From assembly GCA_021798955.1 (NCBI GenBank), contig JAJZBK010000017.1, positions 1-59,339 on the forward strand: a stretch of 59,339 bases of DNA, in the 5' to 3' direction. How positions within the stretch are numbered: the stretch's first letter is position 1; each line of letters begins with the position of its first letter. This document shows, one piece after another, positions 43,596 to 51,662 of this stretch. The translations under genes were made by a program, and so were the position numbers. The notes under the pieces are model-generated. The model made no database searches and had not been told where the DNA came from. It saw only the letters and a list, made by a program, of their open reading frames with translations. The DNA is from Actinomycetes bacterium (GTDB taxonomy: Bacteria > Actinomycetota > Acidimicrobiia > Acidimicrobiales > RAAP-2).

Positions 43596-44584
43596 GCCCG
43601 GGCCGGCCGCGGCGACCGGGTGGGTCGTCCGACCGCTCGGGGCGTGGCGGCGCTCGTCCTGGCGCTCGTCCTGGCGCTCGTCCAGGCGCTCGTCCAGGCG
43701 CTCGTCCAGGCGCTCGTCCAGGCGCTCGTCCTGGCACCGGCCGGGCACATGGAGCCACCGGGCGGGAAGCGTCGAGCCGGGGGGTTGCCCCGCCCCGGCG
43801 GCGAGACACCGAGCGTGCGGGGCTCGGCGGTGACCAGGTCGAAGGCCGGCAGGCCGTACGAGAACTGCTCGCCGCCGGCGCCCGACGGGTTCGTGTGGTC
43901 TACCTCGCCGAAGGGATGGAGCCTTCGCCCGTGCTCGATGAGATCGAAGCGCTGGCTCGGCGGCGGAAGGTCCGCCTCGAGGTGCTCCCCCGCCGGCGGC
44001 TCGACGCGCTCGCCCGGACCGACGGTCCTCAAGGTGTGGTGGCTCAGGCGGACCCGGTCGGTGAGGTGCCCCTCGACGACCTGTGTGGCCCGACGCAGCG
44101 GGGCCGGGTTCCGTTCCTGGTTGTCCTCGACGGCGTGACCGATCCCACCAACCTCGGGGCAGTGCTGCGCAGTGCTGAGTGCGCAGGCGTGACCGGCGTC
44201 GTCCTGCCACGTCACCGTGCCGTCCACCTGACGCCGACGGTGGCCAAGGTGGCAGCCGGGGCGGTCGAGCACCTGCCGATGGCCGTGGTGCCCGGCGTGC
44301 CCACCGCATTGCGCCGCCTTGCTTCCCTCGGAGTGTGGACGGTCGGCCTCGACCAGGAGGCATCGCGATCGATCTACGAGCTGGCGGTGGGGGACCAGCC
44401 AGTCGCTCTTATCCTCGGGTCGGAAGGATCGGGGCTGGCTCCGCTCACCCGGGCGCGATGCGACGAGCTCGTCGCTATCCCGCAGTACGGGGCGCTCGCA
44501 TCGCTCAACGTGGCCACCGCCGGTGCCATCGCCTGCTTCGAACTGGCCCGGGCCCGTGCTGCCGGTGGACGCTTCCCGGCGTGA
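43592..44584 (+). CDS. rlmB: 23S rRNA 2'-O-methyltransferase RlmB-like (SpoU/TrmH family)
   Basis: A 330-residue SPOUT enzyme. After a ~85-residue basic, repetitive N-terminus come the substrate-binding domain (QVEGRQAVRELLAAGARRV) and the trefoil-knot SPOUT domain with VVLDGVTDPTNLGAVLRSAE, GVVLPRHRAVHLTPTVAKVA, ALILGSEGSGLAPLTR and IPQYGALASLNVATAGAIA. Family members methylate G2251 in 23S rRNA or related sites. GTG 43592 overlaps ispF. The N-terminal extension includes seven ARPG units from a 12-bp repeat and would be RNA-binding by charge. Confidence 0.92.
   Translation: MSPGRPRRPGGSSDRSGRGGARPGARPGARPGARPGARPGARPGARPGTGRAHGATGREASSRGVAPPRRRDTERAGLGGDQVEGRQAVRELLAAGARRVRVVYLAEGMEPSPVLDEIEALARRRKVRLEVLPRRRLDALARTDGPQGVVAQADPVGEVPLDDLCGPTQRGRVPFLVVLDGVTDPTNLGAVLRSAECAGVTGVVLPRHRAVHLTPTVAKVAAGAVEHLPMAVVPGVPTALRRLASLGVWTVGLDQEASRSIYELAVGDQPVALILGSEGSGLAPLTRARCDELVAIPQYGALASLNVATAGAIACFELARARAAGGRFPA
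43649..43732 (+). repeat. 12-bp tandem repeat x7 in the rlmB 5' region
   Basis: GGCGCTCGTCCW repeated seven times (last base T in copies 1, 2 and 7, A in 3-6), encoding (GARP)7. Confidence 0.95.
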
Positions 44585-44587
44585 AGA

Positions 44588-44604
44588 CCGGGCGGTCCGC
44601 CCGG
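44588..44604 (+). terminator. GC hairpin directly after rlmB
   Basis: CCGGGCGG-T-CCGCCCGG is a perfect 8-bp inverted repeat starting 4 bp after the stop; it folds as a 6-bp stem with a 5-nt loop. No T-tract. Confidence 0.4.
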
Positions 44605-44751
44605 GCCCGGGCGCTCTAGCTGGCAGGAGGAGGGAGCGCCGTGCTCGTCGGCGACGGGAGGACGGCCGGTCGCTGGCCCGAGCGAACGGGGGTGGCGTGC
44701 CGAGACCAGCGGCCTCCTCTTGTGCTCAATTCGGGTGGGAAATCGAAACGC

Positions 44752-44770
44752 GATATCGATGACCGATATC
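44752..44770. other. AT-rich inverted repeat GATATCG-ATGAC-CGATATC
   Basis: A perfect 7-bp dyad with a 5-bp centre inside a ~60-bp stretch clearly poorer in GC than its surroundings, in the gap between convergent rlmB and DUF427 genes. Unknown: an operator, a relic of inserted DNA, or chance. Confidence 0.4.
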
Positions 44771-44838
44771 CATCGTCGACGTGAACACTGCCTTCTCGCG
44801 CGCAGGTCTCCGGGAGCGGTAACGGCTGACGCCGGTGC

Positions 44839-45129
44839 TTACGACTCGGTCACCTCGACGCCGTGCCAGAAGGCGACGCGTCCAGCGATCTCGGATGCTG
44901 CTTCCTTGGGCTCGGGGTAGTACCACGCGGCGTCGGCGTTGCGCTCGCCGTCCACCACCACCGAGTGGTAGCTGGCCACGCCCTTCCACGGGCAGGTGGT
45001 GTGGGTGTCGCTCGGCTCGAGGAGGTCGGTGCGGACGTCTTCGGGTGGGAAGTAGTGGTTGCCCTCGACGACCACGGTGCGGTCGCTCTCGGCCAGCACC
45101 GTGCCGTTCCAGCTCGCTCGTACGGTCAT
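44839..45129 (-). CDS. DUF427 family protein
   Basis: A 96-residue single-domain protein, the usual DUF427 length. MTVRASWNGTVLAESDRT, GNHYFPPEDV, DTHTTCPWKGVASYHSVVVD, DAAWYYPEP and IAGRVAFWHGVEV are the family hallmarks. ATG 45129 is chosen because homology starts there; the frame is open upstream. Function unknown; no membrane or signal segment. Not obviously in an operon. Confidence 0.9.
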   Translation of the reverse strand: MTVRASWNGTVLAESDRTVVVEGNHYFPPEDVRTDLLEPSDTHTTCPWKGVASYHSVVVDGERNADAAWYYPEPKEAASEIAGRVAFWHGVEVTES

Positions 45130-45297
45130 GGTCGTCTCAACGCTGACCGCTTCCGGGTACTTCCCGGACGGCCGTGGCGCTCCAGTCTCGTGCTGCTCGG
45201 TGCGCACCGAACTACCTTGGGCCTGCCCGAAGGGTCGTGGGACGCCTTCCTCGAGCGGCGCCCGGAGAGGTGCGACGACGGGGCGGGGAGGACCAGG

Positions 45298-46146
45298 TTG
45301 ACGGGAACGACGAGATGGGGGTCGGCAGGCGTCCTGGTCGCCGTCGCCCTCCTCGCCGCGGCGTGCGGCAGCGGTGAGGGGACGGCGGGCGTGAAGTCGT
45401 CGCGGGCCACAGCCACGACGGCACCCACAGCCACGACGGCACCCACAGCCACGACGGCACCGTCGACGTCGTCACCGGGCGCGACGACGACCGCCGACCT
45501 CCCGGTGGTCGCCTGCCCTACCAGGTTCGCCGTCTCCACCGCGGCCGTGCCGCTGCCGCCTTCGGAGGCATTGACGGTGCCGGCTGCACAAGCTTCGCAG
45601 CTCGCCGTCTACGCGGACACGGCCGACCTCACCCGCCTGCTCGGCCCGAAGGGTTGGACGTGCGTGGCGATCTACGCCGCCGACGGGAGCGGAGGCGTCG
45701 CCCTCTACGCTCCCGGCGAGACGGTGCCGGCGGACGATCCCGCAGCGCGAACGGGGCCGCTCGAGCCGCCGTCGGCGGACGAGGCGGTCACCGTGACGGA
45801 GACGGGCGGGAGCCAGGTGCAGGCGGCGGCAACCGCGTGCCCGTACTTCGCCTCGGCGGCGGCCGCCACCCGGCGCGACCTCCAAAAGGGGTGCGCACCG
45901 CCGCCCCGCGGCGAGACGGTGGAGCACCTCAGCTCGACGGTGATGCTGTTCGGGGACCCGCCCGGGGTGGCCGGAGGGGGCGTCCCGTCCGGCGGCCCCT
46001 ACCCGGCTAACGGCGTCGTGACGTACACGCCCGTCTCGCCGTTGTCGGCACCCGGCAGCCACGTGGCGACGTGCACGCTGCCTCCAGCCGAGCACGCCGT
46101 CTGCACGACCGTGCTCGACGACATCGTCTCCCGCTACGGTCACTAG
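45298..46146 (+). CDS. Secreted lipoprotein of unknown function
   Basis: A 282-residue protein with a TTG start at 45298, chosen because GGGAGGA lies just upstream and the product then begins with a short basic region, a hydrophobic stretch (AGVLVAVALLAAAC) and a lipobox LAAAC with Cys near residue 22. A Thr/Ala/Pro-rich linker with PTATTA repeats follows, then a domain with six Cys (for example VACPTRF, WTCVAIYAADG, TACPYFASAAAA, KGCAPPP, ATCTLPPAEHAVCTTVLDD) that could form three disulfides outside the cell. No family recognised. It is followed 118 bp later by a secreted peptidase gene on the same strand. Confidence 0.75.
   Translation: MTGTTRWGSAGVLVAVALLAAACGSGEGTAGVKSSRATATTAPTATTAPTATTAPSTSSPGATTTADLPVVACPTRFAVSTAAVPLPPSEALTVPAAQASQLAVYADTADLTRLLGPKGWTCVAIYAADGSGGVALYAPGETVPADDPAARTGPLEPPSADEAVTVTETGGSQVQAAATACPYFASAAAATRRDLQKGCAPPPRGETVEHLSSTVMLFGDPPGVAGGGVPSGGPYPANGVVTYTPVSPLSAPGSHVATCTLPPAEHAVCTTVLDDIVSRYGH
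45415..45465 (+). repeat. 18-bp repeat in the lipoprotein linker
   Basis: ACGACGGCACCCACAGCC twice (45415, 45433) and a partial third copy, encoding a Thr/Ala/Pro linker next to the lipobox. Confidence 0.75.
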
Positions 46147-46252
46147 CCCTCTGCGGCGTCCGCCGAGCTCCCGCGGTGTGGGGGGGCGCACCGGGCCCGC
46201 GCCGGTACCGACGAGGCAGTCCGGCCTGCCGGTCAAGACGCCCCGGCGACGG

Positions 46253-46258
46253 TACGCT
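46253..46258 (+). promoter_or_regulatory. TACGCT -10-like hexamer before the S33 peptidase gene
   Basis: 5 nt before the GTG at 46264; leaderless-type spacing, no ribosome-binding site. Confidence 0.45.
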
Positions 46259-46263
46259 GCGGC

Positions 46264-47817
46264 GTGGCCGGAGGACGACGCGGCGGGCAGAGGCGGTCGG
46301 TGGCGCCGGTTCGACGACGTGCCACGAGCTCGCTCGCCCGCGCCGGCGCCGTGCTCTTCGTGGCCGCGGTGCTCGCTTCGTGTGGGGGTGCTCCGTCCGC
46401 GGTGGCCCACGGTAACGGTCAGGGCGCGCTCCCGTTCGACCCGCCGCCAGCGCCAGTTGCCTGGCACGCCTGTGCCGGCTCACCGGGCGAACGGTGCGGA
46501 ACGGTCCCGGTGCCGGTCGACTACGCACATCCCCGGGGTCCCGAGATCGACCTGGCGGTCGCCGAGCATCCGGCGACCGACCCCGCCAAGCGGGTGGGAG
46601 CGTTGGTGTTCAACCCAGGCGGCCCGGGGGAGAGCGGGGTACAGCTCCTCCCCGTGGTCGTGGCGCTCCTCCCTCCTGAGGTCGTGGCCCGCTTCGACGT
46701 CATCGGCTTCGACGAGCGTGGCACCGGCCAGAGCGACGCCATGACCTGCGGGCCCTCCCCCGCCCAGGCGGCGAGCGCCACGTCCCTGCCGAAGGCACCG
46801 GGCGACCCGCTGCCGGCCGCCGCCGTCTACCGGACCCTCGAACAGACGTGCGCGGCGGGCCACCCCGGCGTGCTCGCCTCGATCGACACGACCAACGCGG
46901 CCCACGACCTCGACCGCATCCGCCAGGCGCTCGGGGAGCGCCGCCTCACCTTCCTCGGTCTCTCCTACGGCACCCTCCTCGGTGCTGCCTACGCGGCCCT
47001 CTTCCCCCACCACGTCCGGGCCATGGTGCTCGACGGCGCGGTCGTACCCGGACAGTCTCTGGCCTCGGAGGCCAGGGCCGAGGCGCCGGCGCTCGAGGCC
47101 TCCCTCCGGCACTTCTTCGCGACGTGCGCCGCGGAGCCGGCCTGTCCGGCCGGACCCGATCCCGCCGCCACCTACGCGGCCGTTCACGCTGCCCTGGCCG
47201 CCCACCCGCTGCCGCCTCCGGGCAACGGCGACACCGTGCCTGTGACGGTCGGCGACCTCGACAATGCCACGCTCTACTACTTGAGCCTGCCGGCCCTCGC
47301 CTCGTCGTACCCCTCCGCGCTGGTCGCCGCCGAGCACGGCAACGGCCAGCCGCTGGCCGCCCTGTCGGTCGGGTTCTGGGAAGACCTCGACGGAGCATCG
47401 CTGGTCGGTCCCCAGTGGGCGTACCTGTGCCAGGACGCGGCGGACCACCCGGGGCCCGAGGCTGCCGGAGCCCTTGCCACCTCCCTGCACCGGCGGTACC
47501 CGCTGCTCGGGGCGTTCTCGGTGACCGTCAACCTGGCCGGATGCACGTCGTGGCCACGGCCGACGCAACCGGTCGTCGCCAGCCGGGCTGCTGGGGCGCC
47601 GCCGATCCTGGTGATCGGCAACAAGCTCGATCCCAATACTCCCTTCTCGGCGGCGGTCGCCCTTGCCCGCCAGCTGGCCAGCGGGGTACTTGTCGAGTGG
47701 GAGGGGTACGGCCACACCTGGCTGCTCAACGGGTCGACCGACGCCTGCATGCGCGCCCTGGTCAGCCGATACCTGGTGGCTGGCATCGCGCCGGCGAACG
47801 GCACCCGCTGCCCGTAA
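46264..47817 (+). CDS. Secreted alpha/beta hydrolase, S33 tripeptidyl-aminopeptidase-like
   Basis: A 517-residue lipoprotein-type enzyme. A basic N-terminus and hydrophobic stretch end in VLASCGG (lipobox, Cys near residue 40). The alpha/beta hydrolase shows FNPGGPGESGVQLL (oxyanion loop), FDVIGFDERGTGQSD, the nucleophile elbow FLGLSYGTLLGAAYA, Asp in VIGNKLDPNTPF and His in GYGHTWLLNGS. The C-terminal TAP-like domain is typical of the actinobacterial SCO/Rv2223c-type exported peptidases. Cys pairs support an extracellular location. Likely a membrane-anchored exopeptidase or esterase; substrate unknown. Confidence 0.9.
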   Translation: MAGGRRGGQRRSVAPVRRRATSSLARAGAVLFVAAVLASCGGAPSAVAHGNGQGALPFDPPPAPVAWHACAGSPGERCGTVPVPVDYAHPRGPEIDLAVAEHPATDPAKRVGALVFNPGGPGESGVQLLPVVVALLPPEVVARFDVIGFDERGTGQSDAMTCGPSPAQAASATSLPKAPGDPLPAAAVYRTLEQTCAAGHPGVLASIDTTNAAHDLDRIRQALGERRLTFLGLSYGTLLGAAYAALFPHHVRAMVLDGAVVPGQSLASEARAEAPALEASLRHFFATCAAEPACPAGPDPAATYAAVHAALAAHPLPPPGNGDTVPVTVGDLDNATLYYLSLPALASSYPSALVAAEHGNGQPLAALSVGFWEDLDGASLVGPQWAYLCQDAADHPGPEAAGALATSLHRRYPLLGAFSVTVNLAGCTSWPRPTQPVVASRAAGAPPILVIGNKLDPNTPFSAAVALARQLASGVLVEWEGYGHTWLLNGSTDACMRALVSRYLVAGIAPANGTRCP

Positions 47818-47827
47818 GCAGGAGGGG

Positions 47828-47846
47828 CCGGCCACGTCGTGGCCGG
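47828..47846. terminator. Hairpin between convergent peptidase and egtD genes
   Basis: CCGGCCAC (47828-47835) and GTGGCCGG (47839-47846) form an 8-bp perfect stem with a 3-nt loop, 10 bp after the peptidase stop and 48 bp beyond the egtD stop on the other strand. Confidence 0.5.
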
Positions 47847-47893
47847 AGTCGTCGTCGAGGCTCGGCGGACGCCCGGGGCCGATGCCGGCGCGC

Positions 47894-48886
47894 TCAGCGC
47901 GAGGGGCGGCTCAGGGTGACGAGGAAGGCACCGTCGTCGGCCAGCCACTGCTCCTCGACCTCGAAGCCGCACGACGCGAACTCGTCGGCCAGACCGTCGG
48001 GCGTGAACTTGGTGCTGATCTCGGTGAGGAGCTCCTCGCCGTCGTCGAAGACGACCTCGAGGTCGAGCGCGGCGACGCGCACCTGCTGGGGCCCGTCGGC
48101 CCGGAGCCACATCTCGATGCGGTGGTCGCCCTCGTTCCAGCGGGGGGCGTGGGAGAAGGCATCGGGCACGAAGTCGGCGCCGAGCTCGCGGTTCAAGACG
48201 TGGAGCACGTTGCGGTTGAACTCGGCGGTCACCCCGGCGGCGTCGTCGTAGGCGGCGAGCAGCGTGCCCCGGTCCTTCACGAGGTCGGTGCCGAGCAGGA
48301 GCCGGTCGCCGGCGTCCAGCACGGTGTCGAGGTCGGCGAGGAAGCGGCGCCGCTGGTTCGGGTCGAGGTTGCCGACGGTCCCGCCGAGGAAGGCGAAGAG
48401 CCGCCGGCCACCGCCGGGGATGTGCCCGAGGTGGCGGTGGAAGTCGCCGGCGACGGCGTGGACGCGGAGCCCCGGGTAGTCGCTGGCCAGCTCACCGGCG
48501 GCACGCTCGATGGTGGTGGCGCTCACGTCGAAGGGGACGTAGCGCGCGAGGCGGCCGGTGGCGGCCATGGCGTCGAGGAGGACGCGGGTCTTCTCGCAGG
48601 TGCCCGCCCCGAGCTCGACCAGGGTGTCGGCGGCGGCGAGCTCGGCCATCTCCTTGGCGGAGGTCTCGAGGATGCCGCGCTCGGCCCGGGTCGGGTAGTA
48701 CTCGGGCAGGCGGGTGATCTCGTCGAAGAGCCGGCTGCCCCGGTCGTCGTAGAAGTAGACGGGCGGCAGGCTCTTGGGTGCGGACGTGAGCCCGTGGCGG
48801 ACGTCGCGCTCCATGGCGGCTCGCAGGTCGGCCGCGGTCACGTGCACGTCGAGCACCGGGGGGACGGCGTTCTCGTGTGGGCTCAC
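47894..48886 (-). CDS. egtD: L-histidine N-alpha-methyltransferase
   Basis: A 330-residue EgtD, which trimethylates histidine to hercynine with SAM. PKSLPPVYFYDDRGSRLFDE, the SAM loop LVELGAGTCEKTRVLLDAM, LFAFLGGTVGNLDP, LGTDLVKD and FVPDAFSHAPRWNEGDHRIE are characteristic. The GTG start is 1 bp after the egtB stop, so egtB-egtD are co-transcribed. No egtA, egtC or egtE is adjacent. Confidence 0.96.
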   Translation of the reverse strand: MSPHENAVPPVLDVHVTAADLRAAMERDVRHGLTSAPKSLPPVYFYDDRGSRLFDEITRLPEYYPTRAERGILETSAKEMAELAAADTLVELGAGTCEKTRVLLDAMAATGRLARYVPFDVSATTIERAAGELASDYPGLRVHAVAGDFHRHLGHIPGGGRRLFAFLGGTVGNLDPNQRRRFLADLDTVLDAGDRLLLGTDLVKDRGTLLAAYDDAAGVTAEFNRNVLHVLNRELGADFVPDAFSHAPRWNEGDHRIEMWLRADGPQQVRVAALDLEVVFDDGEELLTEISTKFTPDGLADEFASCGFEVEEQWLADDGAFLVTLSRPSR

Positions 48887-48887
48887 G

Positions 48888-50249
48888 TCAGACGCTCCGG
48901 GCGAGCCGCAGGCCGCTGAAGGCCCAGCGCGCCGAGGCGGGGAAGAAGTTGCGGTAGGTGGACCGGGCGTGCCCCGGGGGCGTGGCGCACGAGCCGCCCC
49001 GCAGGACGTACTGGTTCACCATGAACTTGGCGTTGTACTCGCCGACCGCCCCCGGAGCCGGGGTGAACCCCGGGTAGGGGGCGTACGCGGACGACGTCCA
49101 CTGCCAGACCTCCCCGAGGAGGCCGGGTGCGGTGCCGGCTCCGAGCGGCCGGGGGTGGGGGCGCGCCGGGTCGAGGAACCCGTCGGCGTCCTCAGCCGGC
49201 GCCGGCGTCGACGCCGTGGCCGCCGGTGCCGTGGCCGTGGCCTCCGGCGTCGACGCCGTGGCCTCCGGTGCCGTGGCCGTGGCCGTGGCCTCCGGTGCCG
49301 TGGCCGTGGCCGCCGCCTCCCACTCCTGCTCGGTTGGCAGGCGGGCGCCCGCCCACCGGGCGTACGCGTCGGCCTCGAGGTAGCTGACGTGGCACACCGG
49401 CTCCGCGGGGTCGACCGGCCGGGTCCCCGCCAGCGTGAAGACGTGCCAGTCGCCGTCGGACCGCTCCCAGTAGAGGGGCGCCTCCCAGCCCTGCTGGGTC
49501 ACCGTCGCCCACCCCTCGGACAGCCACAGCTCGGGTCGTCGGTACCCGCCATCGTCGATGAACGCGCACCACTCGCCGCACGTCACCGGGCGGTCGGCCA
49601 CGGCGAAGGGAGCGAGCAGCACCTCGTGACGCGGCTGCTCGTTGTCGAAACAGAAACCGTCTCCGTCGTGCCCGACCGCCACCACCCCACCGCCGTGCTC
49701 GAGCCAGCGAAGCGGCGGGAGCTCCCTCGGCGGTGACGCGGGCCAGTCGACGTAGGCGGGGCGCAGGGGGTTGCGCGACAGCACGTGCTTGGCGTCCATC
49801 AAGAGGAGCTCCTGGTGCTGCTGCTCGTGGTGGAGGCCCAGCTCGACGAGGGCGGCGACAGAAGGGTCGAGCGGCTCGGCGAGGAGCGCAGCCATGGCGT
49901 CGTCGACGGCGTGGCGGTAGCGGGCGACCTCGGCGATGCCCGGTCGCGAGACAAGGCCGCGCTCGGCGCGCGTGTGCCGGGGGCCGACGCCCTCGTAGTA
50001 CGAGTTGAAGAGGAACCCGAACCCCGGGTGGAACACCTCGTACCCGGGTCGGTGCGGTTCGAGGACGAACGTCTCGAAGAACCACGTGGTGTGGGCACGG
50101 TGCCACTTGGTAGGGCTGACGTCGGGCATCGACTGCACGGTCTGGTCCTCGGCGGACAGCGGCGAGGCCAAGGTCTCGGTGAGGGCGCGCACGGCGTCGT
50201 ACGCCGAGGCGAGCCGGGCGTCGGTGGTGGTCGTCGAGGTTTGGGCCAT
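48888..50249 (-). CDS. egtB: Ergothioneine sulfoxide synthase
   Basis: A 453-residue non-heme iron enzyme joining a cysteine donor to hercynine. The N-terminal DinB-like domain has TKWHRAHTTWFFETF and LHHEQQHQELLLMD (HxxxHxE iron ligands). The C-terminal FGE-sulfatase domain has PVTCGEWCAFIDDGGY, CHVSYLEADAYARWAGARLP and LLGEVWQWTSSAYAPYPGF. A ~40-residue Ala/Thr/Pro insertion (ATATAPEAT repeats) sits just after LPTEQEWEAAA. ATG 50249 follows GGAAGGAGG closely. Whether it uses gamma-Glu-Cys or free Cys cannot be judged; the missing egtA and egtC nearby would fit either remote genes or a cysteine-using variant. Confidence 0.95.
   Translation of the reverse strand: MAQTSTTTTDARLASAYDAVRALTETLASPLSAEDQTVQSMPDVSPTKWHRAHTTWFFETFVLEPHRPGYEVFHPGFGFLFNSYYEGVGPRHTRAERGLVSRPGIAEVARYRHAVDDAMAALLAEPLDPSVAALVELGLHHEQQHQELLLMDAKHVLSRNPLRPAYVDWPASPPRELPPLRWLEHGGGVVAVGHDGDGFCFDNEQPRHEVLLAPFAVADRPVTCGEWCAFIDDGGYRRPELWLSEGWATVTQQGWEAPLYWERSDGDWHVFTLAGTRPVDPAEPVCHVSYLEADAYARWAGARLPTEQEWEAAATATAPEATATATAPEATASTPEATATAPAATASTPAPAEDADGFLDPARPHPRPLGAGTAPGLLGEVWQWTSSAYAPYPGFTPAPGAVGEYNAKFMVNQYVLRGGSCATPPGHARSTYRNFFPASARWAFSGLRLARSV
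49204..49314. repeat. Imperfect 42-bp tandem repeat inside egtB
   Basis: Plus-strand GGCGTCGACGCCGTGGCC starts copies at 49204 and 49246 (42-bp period), with nested GGTGCCGTGGCCGTGGCC units and a further partial copy. It encodes the Ala/Thr/Pro insertion in the EgtB catalytic C-domain. Confidence 0.85.
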
Positions 50250-50492
50250 CCCCCTCCTTCCGGTTCTGGTCCACTTCGGGACCGGCGCCGCGGCCGGGTG
50301 CCACCCGGCCACACCGGCCGAACTTACCCGGCGCACCTCGCAGTCGAGCGCGCGAACGCGCCCAGTACTGCCTCCGGCGCGATCGGGCGTCGGCACCAGG
50401 CGGCGCCAGGCGGCGCCAAGGGGTGGGAGGCGCCGGGGGGCGGGCCCTCGGGGATCGGCCCGCCGGCCGGTCCGCCCGGCCACAATGGCGGC

Positions 50493-51662
50493 ATGGAAGG
50501 CCACCTGCTCGCTGCCGAGGGCGCCGCACGCGACGTCACCGCTCGCGACGTCACGACCAGTGAAGCCGCGACGTCGTCCGTCGCCGGGCTCCTCGCCACC
50601 GGGAACGACTTCTGGCTCGACCTCGACGGCTTCGACGCCGCCGACGCCCCTGCCCTGCTCGGCGACACCCTCGGCTTCCACGCGCTGGCCGTCGAGGACG
50701 CCGAGCACTTCGGGCAGCGCCCGAAGCTCGACACCTACGAGACCGCCAACGTCCTCGTCGCCTACGGGGCGACCGCCGGAGGCCGTCTGGTCGAGGTCCA
50801 CTGCTTCTTCGCCGAGCACTTCCTCGTGACGCTCCACCACGATCGCTGTCCCGAGCTGGGCGCTCTCGCCGAGCGACTCGAGCGGCGAGGCGCGCCGTTC
50901 CCCGGGCCGGCCATGCTCCTCCACCACGTGCTCGACGCCCTGGTCGACGGGTTCTTCCCGACGCTTGCATCGCTCGACGACGAGATCGACGCCCTCGAGG
51001 ACGAGATCCTCCAGCGTCCGACCGAGGCCCAGCTCGGGCGGCTCTTCGACCTCAAGCGCTCGCTGATCGCCATGCGGAAGGTGGTCACGCCCGAGCGCGA
51101 CCTGCTCGCCTCGCTCACCAGTGCGCCCGAGCTGGTCCCGGGCATGACCTCGGAGGCCGAGCACTACTTCCGCGACCTCTACGACCACCTGATCCGGGTG
51201 AGCGACCTGGTCGACAGCTACCGAGACCTGCTGAGCGGGGCGATGGACACCCACCTCTCGACGGTCTCCAACCGCCTCAACGTCGTGATGAAGCAGCTGA
51301 CCATCATCGCGACGGTGTTCCTGCCGCTCAGCTTCCTCACCGGCTTCTTCGGCCAGAACTTCGGGTGGCTGGTGACGCGGCTGTCGGGCTTCCCCGTCTT
51401 CGCCGGAGTCGGCATCGGCCTGCAGGTCGTCGTGGTGGTGGGGCTCGTCGTCCTCTTCCGCCGGCGCGGCTGGCTGAGCCCCGACGGGACGGCGTCTTCG
51501 TCGACGGCGCGTCCCGCTCGTCCGGCGGCCGACCGGTGGCACCAGCTCGTCACCCTCCGCCACGACGAGCCGCCGGGGGTGAGCGAGGAGGTCGCCGCGA
51601 CGCCCCGCTGTCGACGTGACGTCCCTCGGCGGCCAGCCGCTGCAGGCGAGGTCAGCCGGTGA
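50493..51662 (+). CDS. CorA-like divalent metal ion transporter (2-TM-GxN family)
   Basis: A 389-residue protein with an N-terminal soluble funnel domain, a long helical stalk (LASLDDEIDALEDEILQRP, LFDLKRSLIAMRKVV) and two C-terminal membrane helices. The loop motif is TGFFGQNFGW, where classic CorA has GMN; GxN variants occur in CorA-like transporters of Mg, Co, Ni or Zn. A ~70-residue cytoplasmic tail of low complexity follows the second helix. ATG 50493 is chosen because it begins the conserved part after a non-coding-looking stretch. It is divergent from egtB with 243 bp between and overlaps the next gene by 4 bp. Confidence 0.9.
   Translation: MEGHLLAAEGAARDVTARDVTTSEAATSSVAGLLATGNDFWLDLDGFDAADAPALLGDTLGFHALAVEDAEHFGQRPKLDTYETANVLVAYGATAGGRLVEVHCFFAEHFLVTLHHDRCPELGALAERLERRGAPFPGPAMLLHHVLDALVDGFFPTLASLDDEIDALEDEILQRPTEAQLGRLFDLKRSLIAMRKVVTPERDLLASLTSAPELVPGMTSEAEHYFRDLYDHLIRVSDLVDSYRDLLSGAMDTHLSTVSNRLNVVMKQLTIIATVFLPLSFLTGFFGQNFGWLVTRLSGFPVFAGVGIGLQVVVVVGLVVLFRRRGWLSPDGTASSSTARPARPAADRWHQLVTLRHDEPPGVSEEVAATPRCRRDVPRRPAAAGEVSR

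Noticed and set aside
44720-44989. Small ORFs on both strands over the AT-rich dyad
   Set aside because: Neither has a ribosome site, a conserved motif or coding-like composition; both overlap the DUF427 gene.
50397-50440. GGCGGCGCC repeats between egtB and the CorA-like gene as an operator
   Set aside because: Low-complexity GC sequence common throughout the window; no regular spacing or dyad that stands out.
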